The position numbers and the translations under genes were made by a program. Of a stretch of DNA of 64,000 bases, positions 17,517-26,630 are shown piece after piece. The stretch covers positions 30,812 to 94,811 of the forward strand of contig CAMHFN010000007.1 of the NCBI GenBank assembly GCA_946184615.1. Reading direction: 5' to 3'. The notes beneath the pieces were generated by a model that was not told where the DNA came from, did no database searches, and saw nothing but the letters and a program-made list of their open reading frames with translations. Position 1 is the first letter of the stretch. The number at the start of each line of letters is the position of its first letter. Source of the DNA: an uncultured Bacteroidales bacterium. GTDB taxonomy: Bacteria; Bacteroidota; Bacteroidia; Bacteroidales; F082.

Positions 17517-18722
17517 ATGAAAATATTAGTTTTAAATTGTGGCAGCTCCTCCATTAAATACCAGCTGCTGGATATGGAAAACACCAACTCTGCCCATGTG
17601 TTGGCAAAAGGTCTCCTCGAACGTATCGGCCTCGAAATGGGCGAATTCACCCATAAATACAATGGTGAGAAGTATTACGAACAACTTCCCATCCCGAACC
17701 ATACCGAAGGCATCAAGTTGGTGCTTAAGGCTTTGGTCGACCCGAAGATGGGCGTGATCAAGGACCTGAAGGAAATCAACGCCGTCGGTCACCGCGTGGC
17801 ACACGGCGGCGAGAAGTTCTCGCAAAGCGTCCTCATCGACGACAACGTCATCGGCTTGATCAAAGAACTGTGCGACTTGGCTCCGCTGCATAACCCCGGT
17901 GCCCTGCAAGGCATCGCCGCCATGCAGGAAGTCCTTCCTGGCATCCCCATGGCCGCCGTGTTCGACACCTCGTTCCATACCACCATGCCGCCTGAGGCTT
18001 ATCTCTACGCCCTCCCGTATGAATACTACGAGAAATATCGCATACGCCGCTATGGCTTCCACGGTACCAGCCATAAGTTTGTGGCCGAGAGAGCCGCCGA
18101 CTTCGTGGACAAGGATTGGAACCAATGCAAGATCGTGACCTGCCACCTGGGCAGTGGCGCCAGCATCGCCGCCGTCGAAAACGGCAAATCGGTGGAGACT
18201 TCCATGGGCTTCACCCCCGTCGAAGGCCTCGTCATGGGAAGCCGTACCGGCGACCTCGACCTGGGTGCTTTCATGTATATCATGGACAAAGAAGGCCTCA
18301 GCACCAAGGAGATGAATACGCTGGTCAACAAGAAGTCGGGCCTCGTGGGCATCACCGGAGGCAAACAGGACATGCGTGACGTGCGCGCCGCCAAAGAAGA
18401 AGGCGACGAACGTTCAACCTACGCCTTCAACATGTTCGCCCACCGGGTGAAGAAATACATCGGTGCCTATATGGCCGTCATGAACGGATGCGATGTGCTC
18501 GTCATGACCGGCGGCATCGGCGAGAACGCCTGGTTCATGCGTGAGGCCATCCTCGTCGACATGGAGTTCCTCGGCATCAAACTCGACCACCGTCTCAACA
18601 AAGAAACCATCGGCGAAGCGGGCGTGATCTCCACCCCCGACTCCAAAGTCACCGTGGTGGTCTATCCTACCGACGAGGAATTCGTCATCGCCAAGGATAC
18701 CTTTAACTTGGTGAAGAAGTAA
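17517..18722 (+). CDS. ackA: Acetate kinase
   Basis: Transfers phosphate from acetyl phosphate to ADP, giving acetate and ATP. 401 residues, standard for the ASKHA-fold family: LVLNCGSSSIKYQL (3-16), HRVAHGGEKF, FHGTSHKFVAERA, HLGSGASIAAVENGKSVETS, MGFTPVEGLVMGSRTGDLD and MTGGIGENAWFMR. Its last codons (KK, stop) run directly into a 42-bp heptamer array. Paired with pta just upstream. Confidence 0.97.
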   Translation: MKILVLNCGSSSIKYQLLDMENTNSAHVLAKGLLERIGLEMGEFTHKYNGEKYYEQLPIPNHTEGIKLVLKALVDPKMGVIKDLKEINAVGHRVAHGGEKFSQSVLIDDNVIGLIKELCDLAPLHNPGALQGIAAMQEVLPGIPMAAVFDTSFHTTMPPEAYLYALPYEYYEKYRIRRYGFHGTSHKFVAERAADFVDKDWNQCKIVTCHLGSGASIAAVENGKSVETSMGFTPVEGLVMGSRTGDLDLGAFMYIMDKEGLSTKEMNTLVNKKSGLVGITGGKQDMRDVRAAKEEGDERSTYAFNMFAHRVKKYIGAYMAVMNGCDVLVMTGGIGENAWFMREAILVDMEFLGIKLDHRLNKETIGEAGVISTPDSKVTVVVYPTDEEFVIAKDTFNLVKK

Positions 18723-18756
18723 GAAGTAAGAAGACAGAAGACAGAAGATAGAAGAT
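18715..18756 (+). repeat. Heptamer array at the ackA 3' end
   Basis: Six perfect-period units: AGAAGTA, AGAAGTA, AGAAGAC, AGAAGAC, AGAAGAT, AGAAGAT. The first contains the end of the last ackA codon and its stop. The clearest of the 7-bp arrays in the window. Confidence 0.85.
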
Positions 18757-18777
18757 GGTATTGTGATTCCGTGACGA

Positions 18778-21252
18778 ATGGAACAATATAGCATAAAACA
18801 AATAGCAACAATCATCAACGGCCGTCTGGTGGGCACGGAAGAGGATCGTGTCATCCAAAACCTGCTCATCGACAGCCGTCGACTCGATGCCGCGGGACTA
18901 ACCCTGTTCTTTGCGATGGCGAGTCATAGAAATGATGGCCATAAATATATTGAAGATTTGTATCAAAGTGGGGTCCGCGCCTTCGTGGTGAGCCGGCTGC
19001 CTGAGACAACGCATCCCGATGCGTGTTACCTCTTGGTGCCTGACGTGCTGCAAGCCCTGCAACAACTGGCGGCCCATCACAGGAAACAGTTCAACATCCC
19101 TGTCGTCGGTATCACGGGTAGCAATGGCAAGACCATCGTCAAAGAATGGCTGGCACAACTGCTGAGTCCGGACTATAACCTGGTGCGAAGCCCCAAAAGC
19201 TATAACTCGCAGGTAGGGGTGCCGCTCTCGGTGTGGCGTATGGACGAGACCCACCAGCTGGGCATCTTCGAGGCGGGCATCTCCAAACCCAACGAGATGG
19301 CAGCCCTCCAGAAGATCATCAAGCCGACCATAGGCATCTTCACCAATATCGGTCAGGCGCATGAGGAAAACTTCATCAGCTTCATGCAGAAGGCAGGGGA
19401 GAAGCTTAACCTCTTTGCCCAAACGGAGACCTTGATCTATTGTATGGACTATTACGACATCCAACAGGTGATTCTCCGTGCCGACTTGGGAAAGAGGATG
19501 CACTTGATTCCCTGGAGCCGTAAGTTCAAAGAAGCCGAAGTGTTCGTGTCGTCGGTCGAAAAAGGGGAGAAGTCCACCCGTCTGACCCTGGTGTACCAAG
19601 GTGAAACGATGGCCTTTGCTATTCCTTTTGTCGACGAGGCCTCCATTGAGAATGCCATCCACTGCATCACCCTGTGCCTCTTCCTGAAGATGCCTAAGGA
19701 GATCCTTGCAGAGCGACTTCAGGGCTTGACCTCTATCGCCATGCGTCTTGAGATCAAGTCGGGCATCAACAATTGTACCATCGTCAACGACTATTACAAC
19801 TCCGATGTCAACTCGCTGTCCATCGCCCTCGATGTGATGAACCAGCAACGCCAGCATCAGGATAAAGTGCTCATCCTCTCCGATATCCTCCAGAGCGGTC
19901 GCGATGAGCATGAATTGTATAGCGATATTGCGCAATTGCTTGAGAACAAAGGTGTTGGGATGTTAATCGGTATCGGAGAGGCGATCTCGCGGCAGGAACG
20001 TTACTTCAAGATGAAGCATTTTTTCTTCAAGGATGTCAACGACTTCTTGCAGCGCTTCCCGCTCTCGCAGTTCCGCAACCAGACCATCCTTTTAAAAGGT
20101 GCCCGAGCTTTCGAGTTCGAGCAAATCAGCATGGAGCTGCAAGAGAAAGCCCACGAGACGGTGTTGGAGATCAACTTCAACCACCTGGTCAACAACTTCA
20201 ACCATTACCGTTCGCTTATCAAGCCTGAGACCAAGATCATGGTCATGGTGAAGGCTTTCGGCTATGGCAGTGGCAACTACGAGGTGTCGAACATCCTCCA
20301 GTTCCACCGCGCCGACTACCTCACGGTGGCGTTTGTCGACGAGGGTGTGGAGTTGCGCCGTGCGGGCATTAATCTGCCTATCATGGTGATGAGTCCCGAA
20401 GTGAACAGCTACGACAATATCATCAAATACCATCTAGAGCCCGAGGTGTTCAGTTTCCGTAACCTGAAACTCATTGAGCGCACGTTGGCCATCACGGGGG
20501 TCACCATCCCTTTGAATGTCCATGTCAAACTCGACACGGGCATGCATCGTCTGGGGTTCTCGTTGAAGGAGCTGCCCGAGCTGATCCGTCGCATCCAGGC
20601 CAACCCGCTGATCCATGTGAGGAGTGTGTTCTCGCATCTGGCCACGGCCGACAACCCCGACGAGGATGAGTTTACCATGAGCCAGATCCGCGTGTTTGAG
20701 GAAGGGAGCCGGATGATCGTTGATGCTTTCCCTTATCAGGTGTTGCGCCATATCCTCAACACGGCGGGTATCACCCGTTTCACCCAGTATCAGTTCGACA
20801 TGGTGCGGTTGGGTATCGGCCTCTATGGTGTTCCTACCTGTAAGGCCGATGAGGGGATGCTGGAGACGGTGGTGTCGCTCAAGACCACCATCAACCAAAT
20901 CAAGGACATCCCGTCGGGCGACAGCATCGGCTATAACCGTCATGGTCATGCCGAGCACGACATGCGCATCGGCATCGTTCCTATCGGCTATGCCGATGGT
21001 CTCTCAAGGTTGCTGGGCAACGGCAATGGGAAGTTCTACGTCAACGGCCAACAAGTGCCGGTGGTGGGTGACATCTGCATGGATATGTGCATGCTCGACC
21101 TCACCGGCGTGGAAGCCGAGGAAGGCGACACGGTGGTCATCTTCGATGCCGAGCACCCCATCAGTGCGATCGCCCGTGCCAGCCAGACCATCCCCTACGA
21201 AGTGATGACCCGCATCTCCCAACGCGTGAAACGCATCTACTACCAGGAATAA
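18778..21252 (+). CDS. Bifunctional MurF ligase / alanine racemase
   Basis: An 824-residue fusion. The N-terminal half (about 1-455) is MurF, adding D-Ala-D-Ala to UDP-MurNAc-tripeptide; the ATP-binding motif is GITGSNGKT with Lys118, followed by NDYYNSD and an ILSDILQSG segment. The C-terminal half (about 460-824) is a PLP-dependent alanine racemase; the PLP lysine is Lys492 in VMVKAFGYGSGNYEV, and the catalytic tyrosine region is GYNRHGHAEHD and PIGYADGLSR. The fusion links D-alanine supply to its use in peptidoglycan and is characteristic of Bacteroidota. It could be described with either symbol, so none is given. Transcription probably continues from pta-ackA or from an unseen promoter in the short gap. 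Confidence 0.95.
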   Translation: MEQYSIKQIATIINGRLVGTEEDRVIQNLLIDSRRLDAAGLTLFFAMASHRNDGHKYIEDLYQSGVRAFVVSRLPETTHPDACYLLVPDVLQALQQLAAHHRKQFNIPVVGITGSNGKTIVKEWLAQLLSPDYNLVRSPKSYNSQVGVPLSVWRMDETHQLGIFEAGISKPNEMAALQKIIKPTIGIFTNIGQAHEENFISFMQKAGEKLNLFAQTETLIYCMDYYDIQQVILRADLGKRMHLIPWSRKFKEAEVFVSSVEKGEKSTRLTLVYQGETMAFAIPFVDEASIENAIHCITLCLFLKMPKEILAERLQGLTSIAMRLEIKSGINNCTIVNDYYNSDVNSLSIALDVMNQQRQHQDKVLILSDILQSGRDEHELYSDIAQLLENKGVGMLIGIGEAISRQERYFKMKHFFFKDVNDFLQRFPLSQFRNQTILLKGARAFEFEQISMELQEKAHETVLEINFNHLVNNFNHYRSLIKPETKIMVMVKAFGYGSGNYEVSNILQFHRADYLTVAFVDEGVELRRAGINLPIMVMSPEVNSYDNIIKYHLEPEVFSFRNLKLIERTLAITGVTIPLNVHVKLDTGMHRLGFSLKELPELIRRIQANPLIHVRSVFSHLATADNPDEDEFTMSQIRVFEEGSRMIVDAFPYQVLRHILNTAGITRFTQYQFDMVRLGIGLYGVPTCKADEGMLETVVSLKTTINQIKDIPSGDSIGYNRHGHAEHDMRIGIVPIGYADGLSRLLGNGNGKFYVNGQQVPVVGDICMDMCMLDLTGVEAEEGDTVVIFDAEHPISAIARASQTIPYEVMTRISQRVKRIYYQE

Positions 21253-21310
21253 AAAAGGAAAACCCCTCCCACAACCCTCCCACACCTATTATATTAATAT
21301 ACGCTCCCTC

Positions 21311-21324
21311 TAAATTCTAAATTC
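21311..21324 (+). repeat. Heptamer pair before the 21326 gene
   Basis: TAAATTC twice, then TATG: the array abuts the start codon of the next gene. Confidence 0.55.
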
Positions 21325-21325
21325 T

Positions 21326-21961
21326 ATGCAATCGTCTCCCCTTGTCAGCAACGACTACGAAGGATCGGAAGTGCGCCTCTGTGAGGACGGCAAATACCGA
21401 TGGAAATACGAACTCAATATGATCACCAACCCGGTGATTATGTTGACGGTGTTCAAGATCTTCTTTTACATTATTTTGGTTGCGATATTGGTTTTCTGTC
21501 CCATCCTGTATCTGAGTGATGGCGATTGGGATGGGGCACTTGGCATGATCAAGGCGATGGGCATCATGTTGGCGATCTTTGCCGTGTTGACTTTTTTGGG
21601 TACGGCGCTCCTGAGTGTGATTTACGGGGGAAAATACATCGTCCTTTTCGAGATGGACGAGGAAGGGATTAATCACACCCCGCTGCCCGCACAGGTGGAT
21701 AAGGCACGCAAATTGGGGTTGCTCACCTTCTTCGTGGGACTTATTGCCAAGCGACCGACGACTGCGGGAGCGGGATTGCTTTCCACGGCCCGAACCAGCA
21801 GCACCTCCACCTTTAAAAAGGTCCGTCGTGTGCGCAGTCGCCGTTGGCTTCACACCATCAAGGTGAATCAGCTGTTTGACCGCAACCAGGTGTACGTCCC
21901 CAAGGAGGATTATGACTTCGTGCTCGACTACATCAAGTCGCGTTGCGTAAACGCAAAATAA
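21326..21961 (+). CDS. Membrane protein of unknown function
   Basis: A 211-residue protein with two close hydrophobic helices (about 34-62 and 72-103) flanked by soluble parts. The N-terminus reads NDYEGSEVRLCEDGKYRWKYEL, and after the helices comes a soluble segment with NHTPLPAQVDKARKLG and a basic stretch (KKVRRVRSRRW). No catalytic motif is recognisable. The layout, a short N-terminal strand region plus two helices plus a PH-like C-terminal part, resembles uncharacterised membrane proteins found in several phyla. It lies alone between murF-alr and the surface-protein operon, separated from the latter by 139 bases with a strong promoter. Confidence 0.7.
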   Translation: MQSSPLVSNDYEGSEVRLCEDGKYRWKYELNMITNPVIMLTVFKIFFYIILVAILVFCPILYLSDGDWDGALGMIKAMGIMLAIFAVLTFLGTALLSVIYGGKYIVLFEMDEEGINHTPLPAQVDKARKLGLLTFFVGLIAKRPTTAGAGLLSTARTSSTSTFKKVRRVRSRRWLHTIKVNQLFDRNQVYVPKEDYDFVLDYIKSRCVNAK

Positions 21962-22017
21962 AAATGAATCTTCATTGAAAAAAAGTTTCATTTTAACTTG
22001 TTTTCAAATTTTTTTTT

Positions 22018-22025
22018 TATTTTTG
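22018..22025 (+). promoter_or_regulatory. -7 box of the first surface-protein operon
   Basis: TATTTTTG, with TTG at 21998-22000 as possible -33 element. It gives a 5' leader of about 70 bases that contains the shared leader block at 22075-22100. Confidence 0.55.
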
Positions 22026-22074
22026 CCCTACCAAAAAGTGTAAAGTAAAAAATCAATTTATAATTGACTCTATC

Positions 22075-22100
22075 CTATTATTAACTTAAATTAATGTATT
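22075..22100 (+). promoter_or_regulatory. Shared 5'-UTR block, copy A
   Basis: Begins CTATTATTAACTTAAAT and ends TATT immediately before the ATG. The same block occurs at the same distance (26 bases) before the starts at 60841 and 63954, and nowhere else that I can see. Confidence 0.6.
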
Positions 22101-25100
22101 ATGTTTAAAAAGTCTTTACTCTTAGCACTCCTAATGGCACTGTTTACGCCATGGGTAGCTAATGCACAAACGACCGTGGAGATAGGAGATGGTACTGCTA
22201 CTACCAACACCAATCCTATTGGAACGTATTACAACTACTCCATCACCGAGCAGCTCTACACTGCCGATGAGATTGGAACGGCTGGAACCATCAGTAGCAT
22301 CAGTTTCTACTATATGGGGCTTGCCGCCAAAGATCTCCCGATTACGGTTTACATGCAAAACGTTGATGCAGAAGACCTTTCAACAGGCATCAGCCTTGCC
22401 GATGCAGACGAGGTCTACAATGGAACGCTTTCCGTTACCACAACAGCGGGTTGGGTTACCATCGACCTCGACACGCCTTTCGCCTATGACGGAAGATCGA
22501 ACCTGCTGATTGGCATCATCAAAGATTATCTTTACTACTTCAGCGGCCAATCATGGCAGGGCACCTCTGTTTCCAATATGGCCCGTTACACTCAAAGCGA
22601 TGGTTCTGGCCCTTACACGACTAGCACAGTGCCTGGATCTACAGCAGCTGTCCGCCCGAACATCCAGATGGTCATCACTGCTGGTAGCGGCTCTGTGTGC
22701 GACAAGCCAGAAACCTTTGAAGTTTCCAACGTGACCACCAACAGTGCCACTCTCACTTGGACAGGCGGCAGCGGCACTTACAACGTTGAGTACAAAGGTG
22801 GTTCGGTTCAAGATTGGACGGCTTATCTGACCAACACCACAGCTACCACTGCCAACTTGACCGGTCTCACCCCTGGCACAAATTACCAATACAGAGTGCA
22901 GAGCATTTGCTCAGACGGCACAAGCGGCTGGAAGAGTGTGAGCTTCTCCACCATGTTCGGTATCCCGTTGGTTGAAGAGTTCGGCACGGCCATTCCTTCC
23001 GGTTGGTCAATTTACAACGGATTGGTTGAAAATGTGCTGGCTGGCGGCGACTTGACCACTGCAAGCTACGGCTGGAGCTTCGGTAGCAACAACGGCGTGT
23101 TCGACAACCATGCCCGCGTCAACATCTATGGCACTAGCTGCAATAATTGGCTGGTTCTTCCCACCCTTGACATGGAAGACAACGTGCAGCTCATGTTTGA
23201 TGTAGCCTACACCGCCTACAGTGGCACGGGAGCCCCTGCCCAAACTGGTGAAGACGATAAGTTCGTCGTTCTGGTCAACAACGGCCGCTCCTGGGAAATC
23301 ATGCGCCAGTGGGACAATGCCGGCAGCGAGTATGTGCTGAATGACCTCAACACCACGCCTATCACGGTTGCCATCAACTTGAGCAACTATGCCGAAGCCG
23401 GCCAGCCAATCACTGTGGCATTCTATGGTGAATCCACTGTGAGCAATGCTGACAACAACCTGCATATCGACAACGTAAGCATCGACTATATCCCTGCTTG
23501 CCCGAAACCCAATGGCCTTGCTGTAAACTATGAAAGCGGCACCACTGCCACTGTAACGTGGAATGGCGACGCTGCCAGCTACCAGTTAGACGTGAACGGC
23601 ACCACCTATACCTCCAACACCAATTCGTATAACCTCACGGGTCTCGAACTCGCCACCACTTACGAAGTGAAAGTCCGCGGCAACTGCGGCAGCGATGGCT
23701 ACAGCGAATGGACCAATACCGTCAGCTTCAAGACTGACAACTGCATGCCCGAAGACATGTGCGCCCTTACCTTTGTCCTCTCTGATAGTTATGGTGACAG
23801 TTGGAACGGCGCTTCCATCGGTGTTTATGACTATACCGGTGAAGAAGTGGGCGACCTTTTGGCCTCAGTAACCATCTCGTCAAGTCTTGGAGCTGATGTG
23901 GAGCAAACCACTACTCTTTCTTTCTGCAACGGACAAGAGCTTGCCATCATTTGGACGGCAGGTAGCTATGACAGCGAGTGCTCCTACACCATCACCGACC
24001 TCAACGGCGACATCGTTGCTCAAGACGATTTTGATTTGGCCTTGGCTTACACTGTCGACTGCACCGAGACCGACTGCCGTAGACCTTCTGACTTTGTCGC
24101 TTCTGAAATCGGCCCCCACAGCGTGGTGCTGAGCTGGACCGAGAACGGCCCTGCCACCTCATGGGTCATTGCTTATATATCAGAAAATGACGAGGAGATT
24201 ACCGAAATTACGGTCAACACCAATCCTTACACTCTCACCGGCCTTACTCCTGAAACCGCCTACGCTGCCCAGGTGACTCCTGTGTGCGATGTGGACAAAC
24301 CGAGTGAGATTGTTTACTGGACTACCGACGTGGCCTGCCCGAGACCCACGAATTTGAGTGCTGTTCCTTATCCTAACTCAGCCAATTTGACTTGGAACGG
24401 CTTTGCCGATGCCTACGACCTCGAATGGGCTTTGATGCCTGCCTCAGGATCGAAGGATGCCCTCTGGCTGCAGTATGACAATGGAACGGTGGTTACCAAT
24501 GTTGGTAACAGTACAGTTTATGAATGGACTTGGGCTGTGATGTATCCTGCTGATATGCTCCAAGGCAATAATAGGCTTTCAAAAGTTGCATTCTATGAGA
24601 CCAGCTACTATTCAGAAGGAGATCCTATCACTATCAACATCTATTCTGGTGGCGATAGCGAACCTGGAACATTAGTTTACACAGAAAATGTCACCTGCAC
24701 TGGTACTGTCGGAATTCACGAAGTCATACTTTCGTCTTTTGTAAATATCGATCCTGCTCAAAACCTTTGGATTACGCTTACTTCAACAACAATCGATCGT
24801 CCCATGGCGATGAGTGCCGTTGACGAAGCCAACGGCAGATGGGTTGACAACAACGGTAGCTGGATAGATTTAGGTACCGCCCTTGCCTCTGTTTCTACAT
24901 ACACCTTCATGATTCGCGGCTATGTTGAACCTGGCTTCGATCCTGAGGAATTGGACTGGAATCCTGTTTCAGGCATCACTTCACCTTACACCCTCGAAGG
25001 TCTGCAACCTGAAACGACCTATGTCGTCAGAGTGAAAGCCAATTGCGGTGGCGATGACGGAGAAAGTGACTGGACCATGATTACCTTCACCACACCTTCT

Positions 25101-26600
25101 GTCTGTGATATGCCGAACACCTTTAATGCTGAAGTTGAGGCTACCTCCGCCACCCTCAGCTGGGTTGGTTATCAAGAGAGCTTCAATTTGAAATACAGAA
25201 GTCTTGCGAAACTCGAAAATGCTACCCTCACGGAGAACTTCGATGAGGGCATGGGTGACTGGACCACCATCGACGCCGATGGCGACGGTTACACCTGGGT
25301 TTCGAGCATGAATCCTGGCGACTATCACAATGCAGGTGTTGACCTGACTGGCAATGGCCACAACGGTTCAGCCCAGTTCGTGATTTCAGGATCTTATTCC
25401 AATTCATTAGGTGCAGCCTTAACTCCCGACAACTATCTTGTTTCGCCTCAAATTGAGTTGGGCGGCGGTATTGAGTTCTGGGTCAAGGCTCAGGATGCCG
25501 GTTACTTTGCTGAGCACTTTGGCGTTGCCGTGTCAACCTCGGGCAACACCGATGCCGCTGATTTCACCACTATTGCAGAATGGACATTAGAAGATGGAAA
25601 TGATTGGCATAAATATGTTGTTGACTTAAGTGCCTACACTGGACAAGGTTATGTGGCTATCCGTCACTTCAACTGCACCGATATGTTCATCCTCAATCTG
25701 GATGACATCTCATTTGGTCCGGTAGTACCTGCCAGCGACTGGATTGTTGTGGAAGAAACCAACACTCCTTATGTGCTCAGCACTGAACCTAATACCACTT
25801 ACGAATGGCAAGTCCAGGGCGTTAGCCGTGAATGCACCACCGAATGGTCTGAAATCCAATCCTTCACCACTCCTGAACTGACTACCATTGAACAACCCAT
25901 CACCCTCAACACGGGTTCCAACTACGTTTCATTCTATGTTGATATCACCATGGATGAACTGAAAGCTGCTATACAAGCTGCGTACGTAGGTGGCAACGTC
26001 ACCATCAAGTCTCTGAATTCGGGTCAAACCATGTACAACGGAGCCAGATGGAGAGGTTCCTTGAATACTTTGAATATGTCCGAAATGTACATGATTGTGG
26101 TTTCTGATGATGCTGATGCTATGGAAATCTCGGTCGAAGGCATGCCTATTGATCCTGCTTCCTATCCGATTAACATCGCCGCGGGTACCACATGGTTTGC
26201 ATTCCAACTCTCCGAGCCTATGACTGTTGCTGATGCATTTGCTGAATTTGATGCTGTGAATGGTGATGCTATCAAGTCGAGTGGTTCTGGCCAAGCCACC
26301 TATAACAATAGATGGAGAGGTGCTCTTACCACACTGCAACCTGGTGTTGGCTATATCTTCAAGGCAGCTGACGCAGTCACTGAAGCCAGACCGCTTGTCT
26401 TCCCCACTCCTCGCAAGGCTGGAAACGCCAAAGCTTCTTTCATGCCTCAAAACGTGGACAAGATGGCCCTCAAGACAGTTCAAGTCAAGACCCTGGACCT
26501 CCAAATTAGCAAGCCCGAACGTGCGAATGTTCCTTCTAAGGCTAACCAAACAAACAATTTTCACGACACTGTTTCAAGATTGTTTAATAAAATTCACTAA
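22101..26600 (+). CDS. Giant secreted Fn3/adhesin-like surface protein
   Basis: 1499 residues with a signal peptide (MFKKSLLLALLMALFTPWVANA). In order: an N-terminal beta domain (about 24-200, LYTADEIGTAGTISSISFYY), fibronectin type III domains with the NLTGLTPGTNYQYRV-type signature recurring along the chain, a MAM/choice-of-anchor-like jelly roll (about 285-465, ending HIDNVSIDY), a cysteine-containing module CALTFVLSDSYGDSWNGA (about 555-650), another jelly roll near 1070-1250 (LTENFDEGMGDWTTIDADGDGY), and two terminal repeats of about 75 residues (SGQTMYNGARWRGSLNTL, SGQATYNNRWRGALTTL). No T9SS tail: the protein ends NNFHDTVSRLFNKIH. First gene of a three-gene operon. Probably a cell-surface binding protein; ligand unknown. 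Confidence 0.82.
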   Translation: MFKKSLLLALLMALFTPWVANAQTTVEIGDGTATTNTNPIGTYYNYSITEQLYTADEIGTAGTISSISFYYMGLAAKDLPITVYMQNVDAEDLSTGISLADADEVYNGTLSVTTTAGWVTIDLDTPFAYDGRSNLLIGIIKDYLYYFSGQSWQGTSVSNMARYTQSDGSGPYTTSTVPGSTAAVRPNIQMVITAGSGSVCDKPETFEVSNVTTNSATLTWTGGSGTYNVEYKGGSVQDWTAYLTNTTATTANLTGLTPGTNYQYRVQSICSDGTSGWKSVSFSTMFGIPLVEEFGTAIPSGWSIYNGLVENVLAGGDLTTASYGWSFGSNNGVFDNHARVNIYGTSCNNWLVLPTLDMEDNVQLMFDVAYTAYSGTGAPAQTGEDDKFVVLVNNGRSWEIMRQWDNAGSEYVLNDLNTTPITVAINLSNYAEAGQPITVAFYGESTVSNADNNLHIDNVSIDYIPACPKPNGLAVNYESGTTATVTWNGDAASYQLDVNGTTYTSNTNSYNLTGLELATTYEVKVRGNCGSDGYSEWTNTVSFKTDNCMPEDMCALTFVLSDSYGDSWNGASIGVYDYTGEEVGDLLASVTISSSLGADVEQTTTLSFCNGQELAIIWTAGSYDSECSYTITDLNGDIVAQDDFDLALAYTVDCTETDCRRPSDFVASEIGPHSVVLSWTENGPATSWVIAYISENDEEITEITVNTNPYTLTGLTPETAYAAQVTPVCDVDKPSEIVYWTTDVACPRPTNLSAVPYPNSANLTWNGFADAYDLEWALMPASGSKDALWLQYDNGTVVTNVGNSTVYEWTWAVMYPADMLQGNNRLSKVAFYETSYYSEGDPITINIYSGGDSEPGTLVYTENVTCTGTVGIHEVILSSFVNIDPAQNLWITLTSTTIDRPMAMSAVDEANGRWVDNNGSWIDLGTALASVSTYTFMIRGYVEPGFDPEELDWNPVSGITSPYTLEGLQPETTYVVRVKANCGGDDGESDWTMITFTTPSVCDMPNTFNAEVEATSATLSWVGYQESFNLKYRSLAKLENATLTENFDEGMGDWTTIDADGDGYTWVSSMNPGDYHNAGVDLTGNGHNGSAQFVISGSYSNSLGAALTPDNYLVSPQIELGGGIEFWVKAQDAGYFAEHFGVAVSTSGNTDAADFTTIAEWTLEDGNDWHKYVVDLSAYTGQGYVAIRHFNCTDMFILNLDDISFGPVVPASDWIVVEETNTPYVLSTEPNTTYEWQVQGVSRECTTEWSEIQSFTTPELTTIEQPITLNTGSNYVSFYVDITMDELKAAIQAAYVGGNVTIKSLNSGQTMYNGARWRGSLNTLNMSEMYMIVVSDDADAMEISVEGMPIDPASYPINIAAGTTWFAFQLSEPMTVADAFAEFDAVNGDAIKSSGSGQATYNNRWRGALTTLQPGVGYIFKAADAVTEARPLVFPTPRKAGNAKASFMPQNVDKMALKTVQVKTLDLQISKPERANVPSKANQTNNFHDTVSRLFNKIH

Positions 26601-26630
26601 GAAAAGTTAAACCATAAAATCTAATACATT

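Noticed and set aside
26260..26610. Frameshift that might have removed a T9SS tail from the 1499-residue protein
   Set aside because: Neither alternative frame to the end of the gene encodes a Por-like tail.
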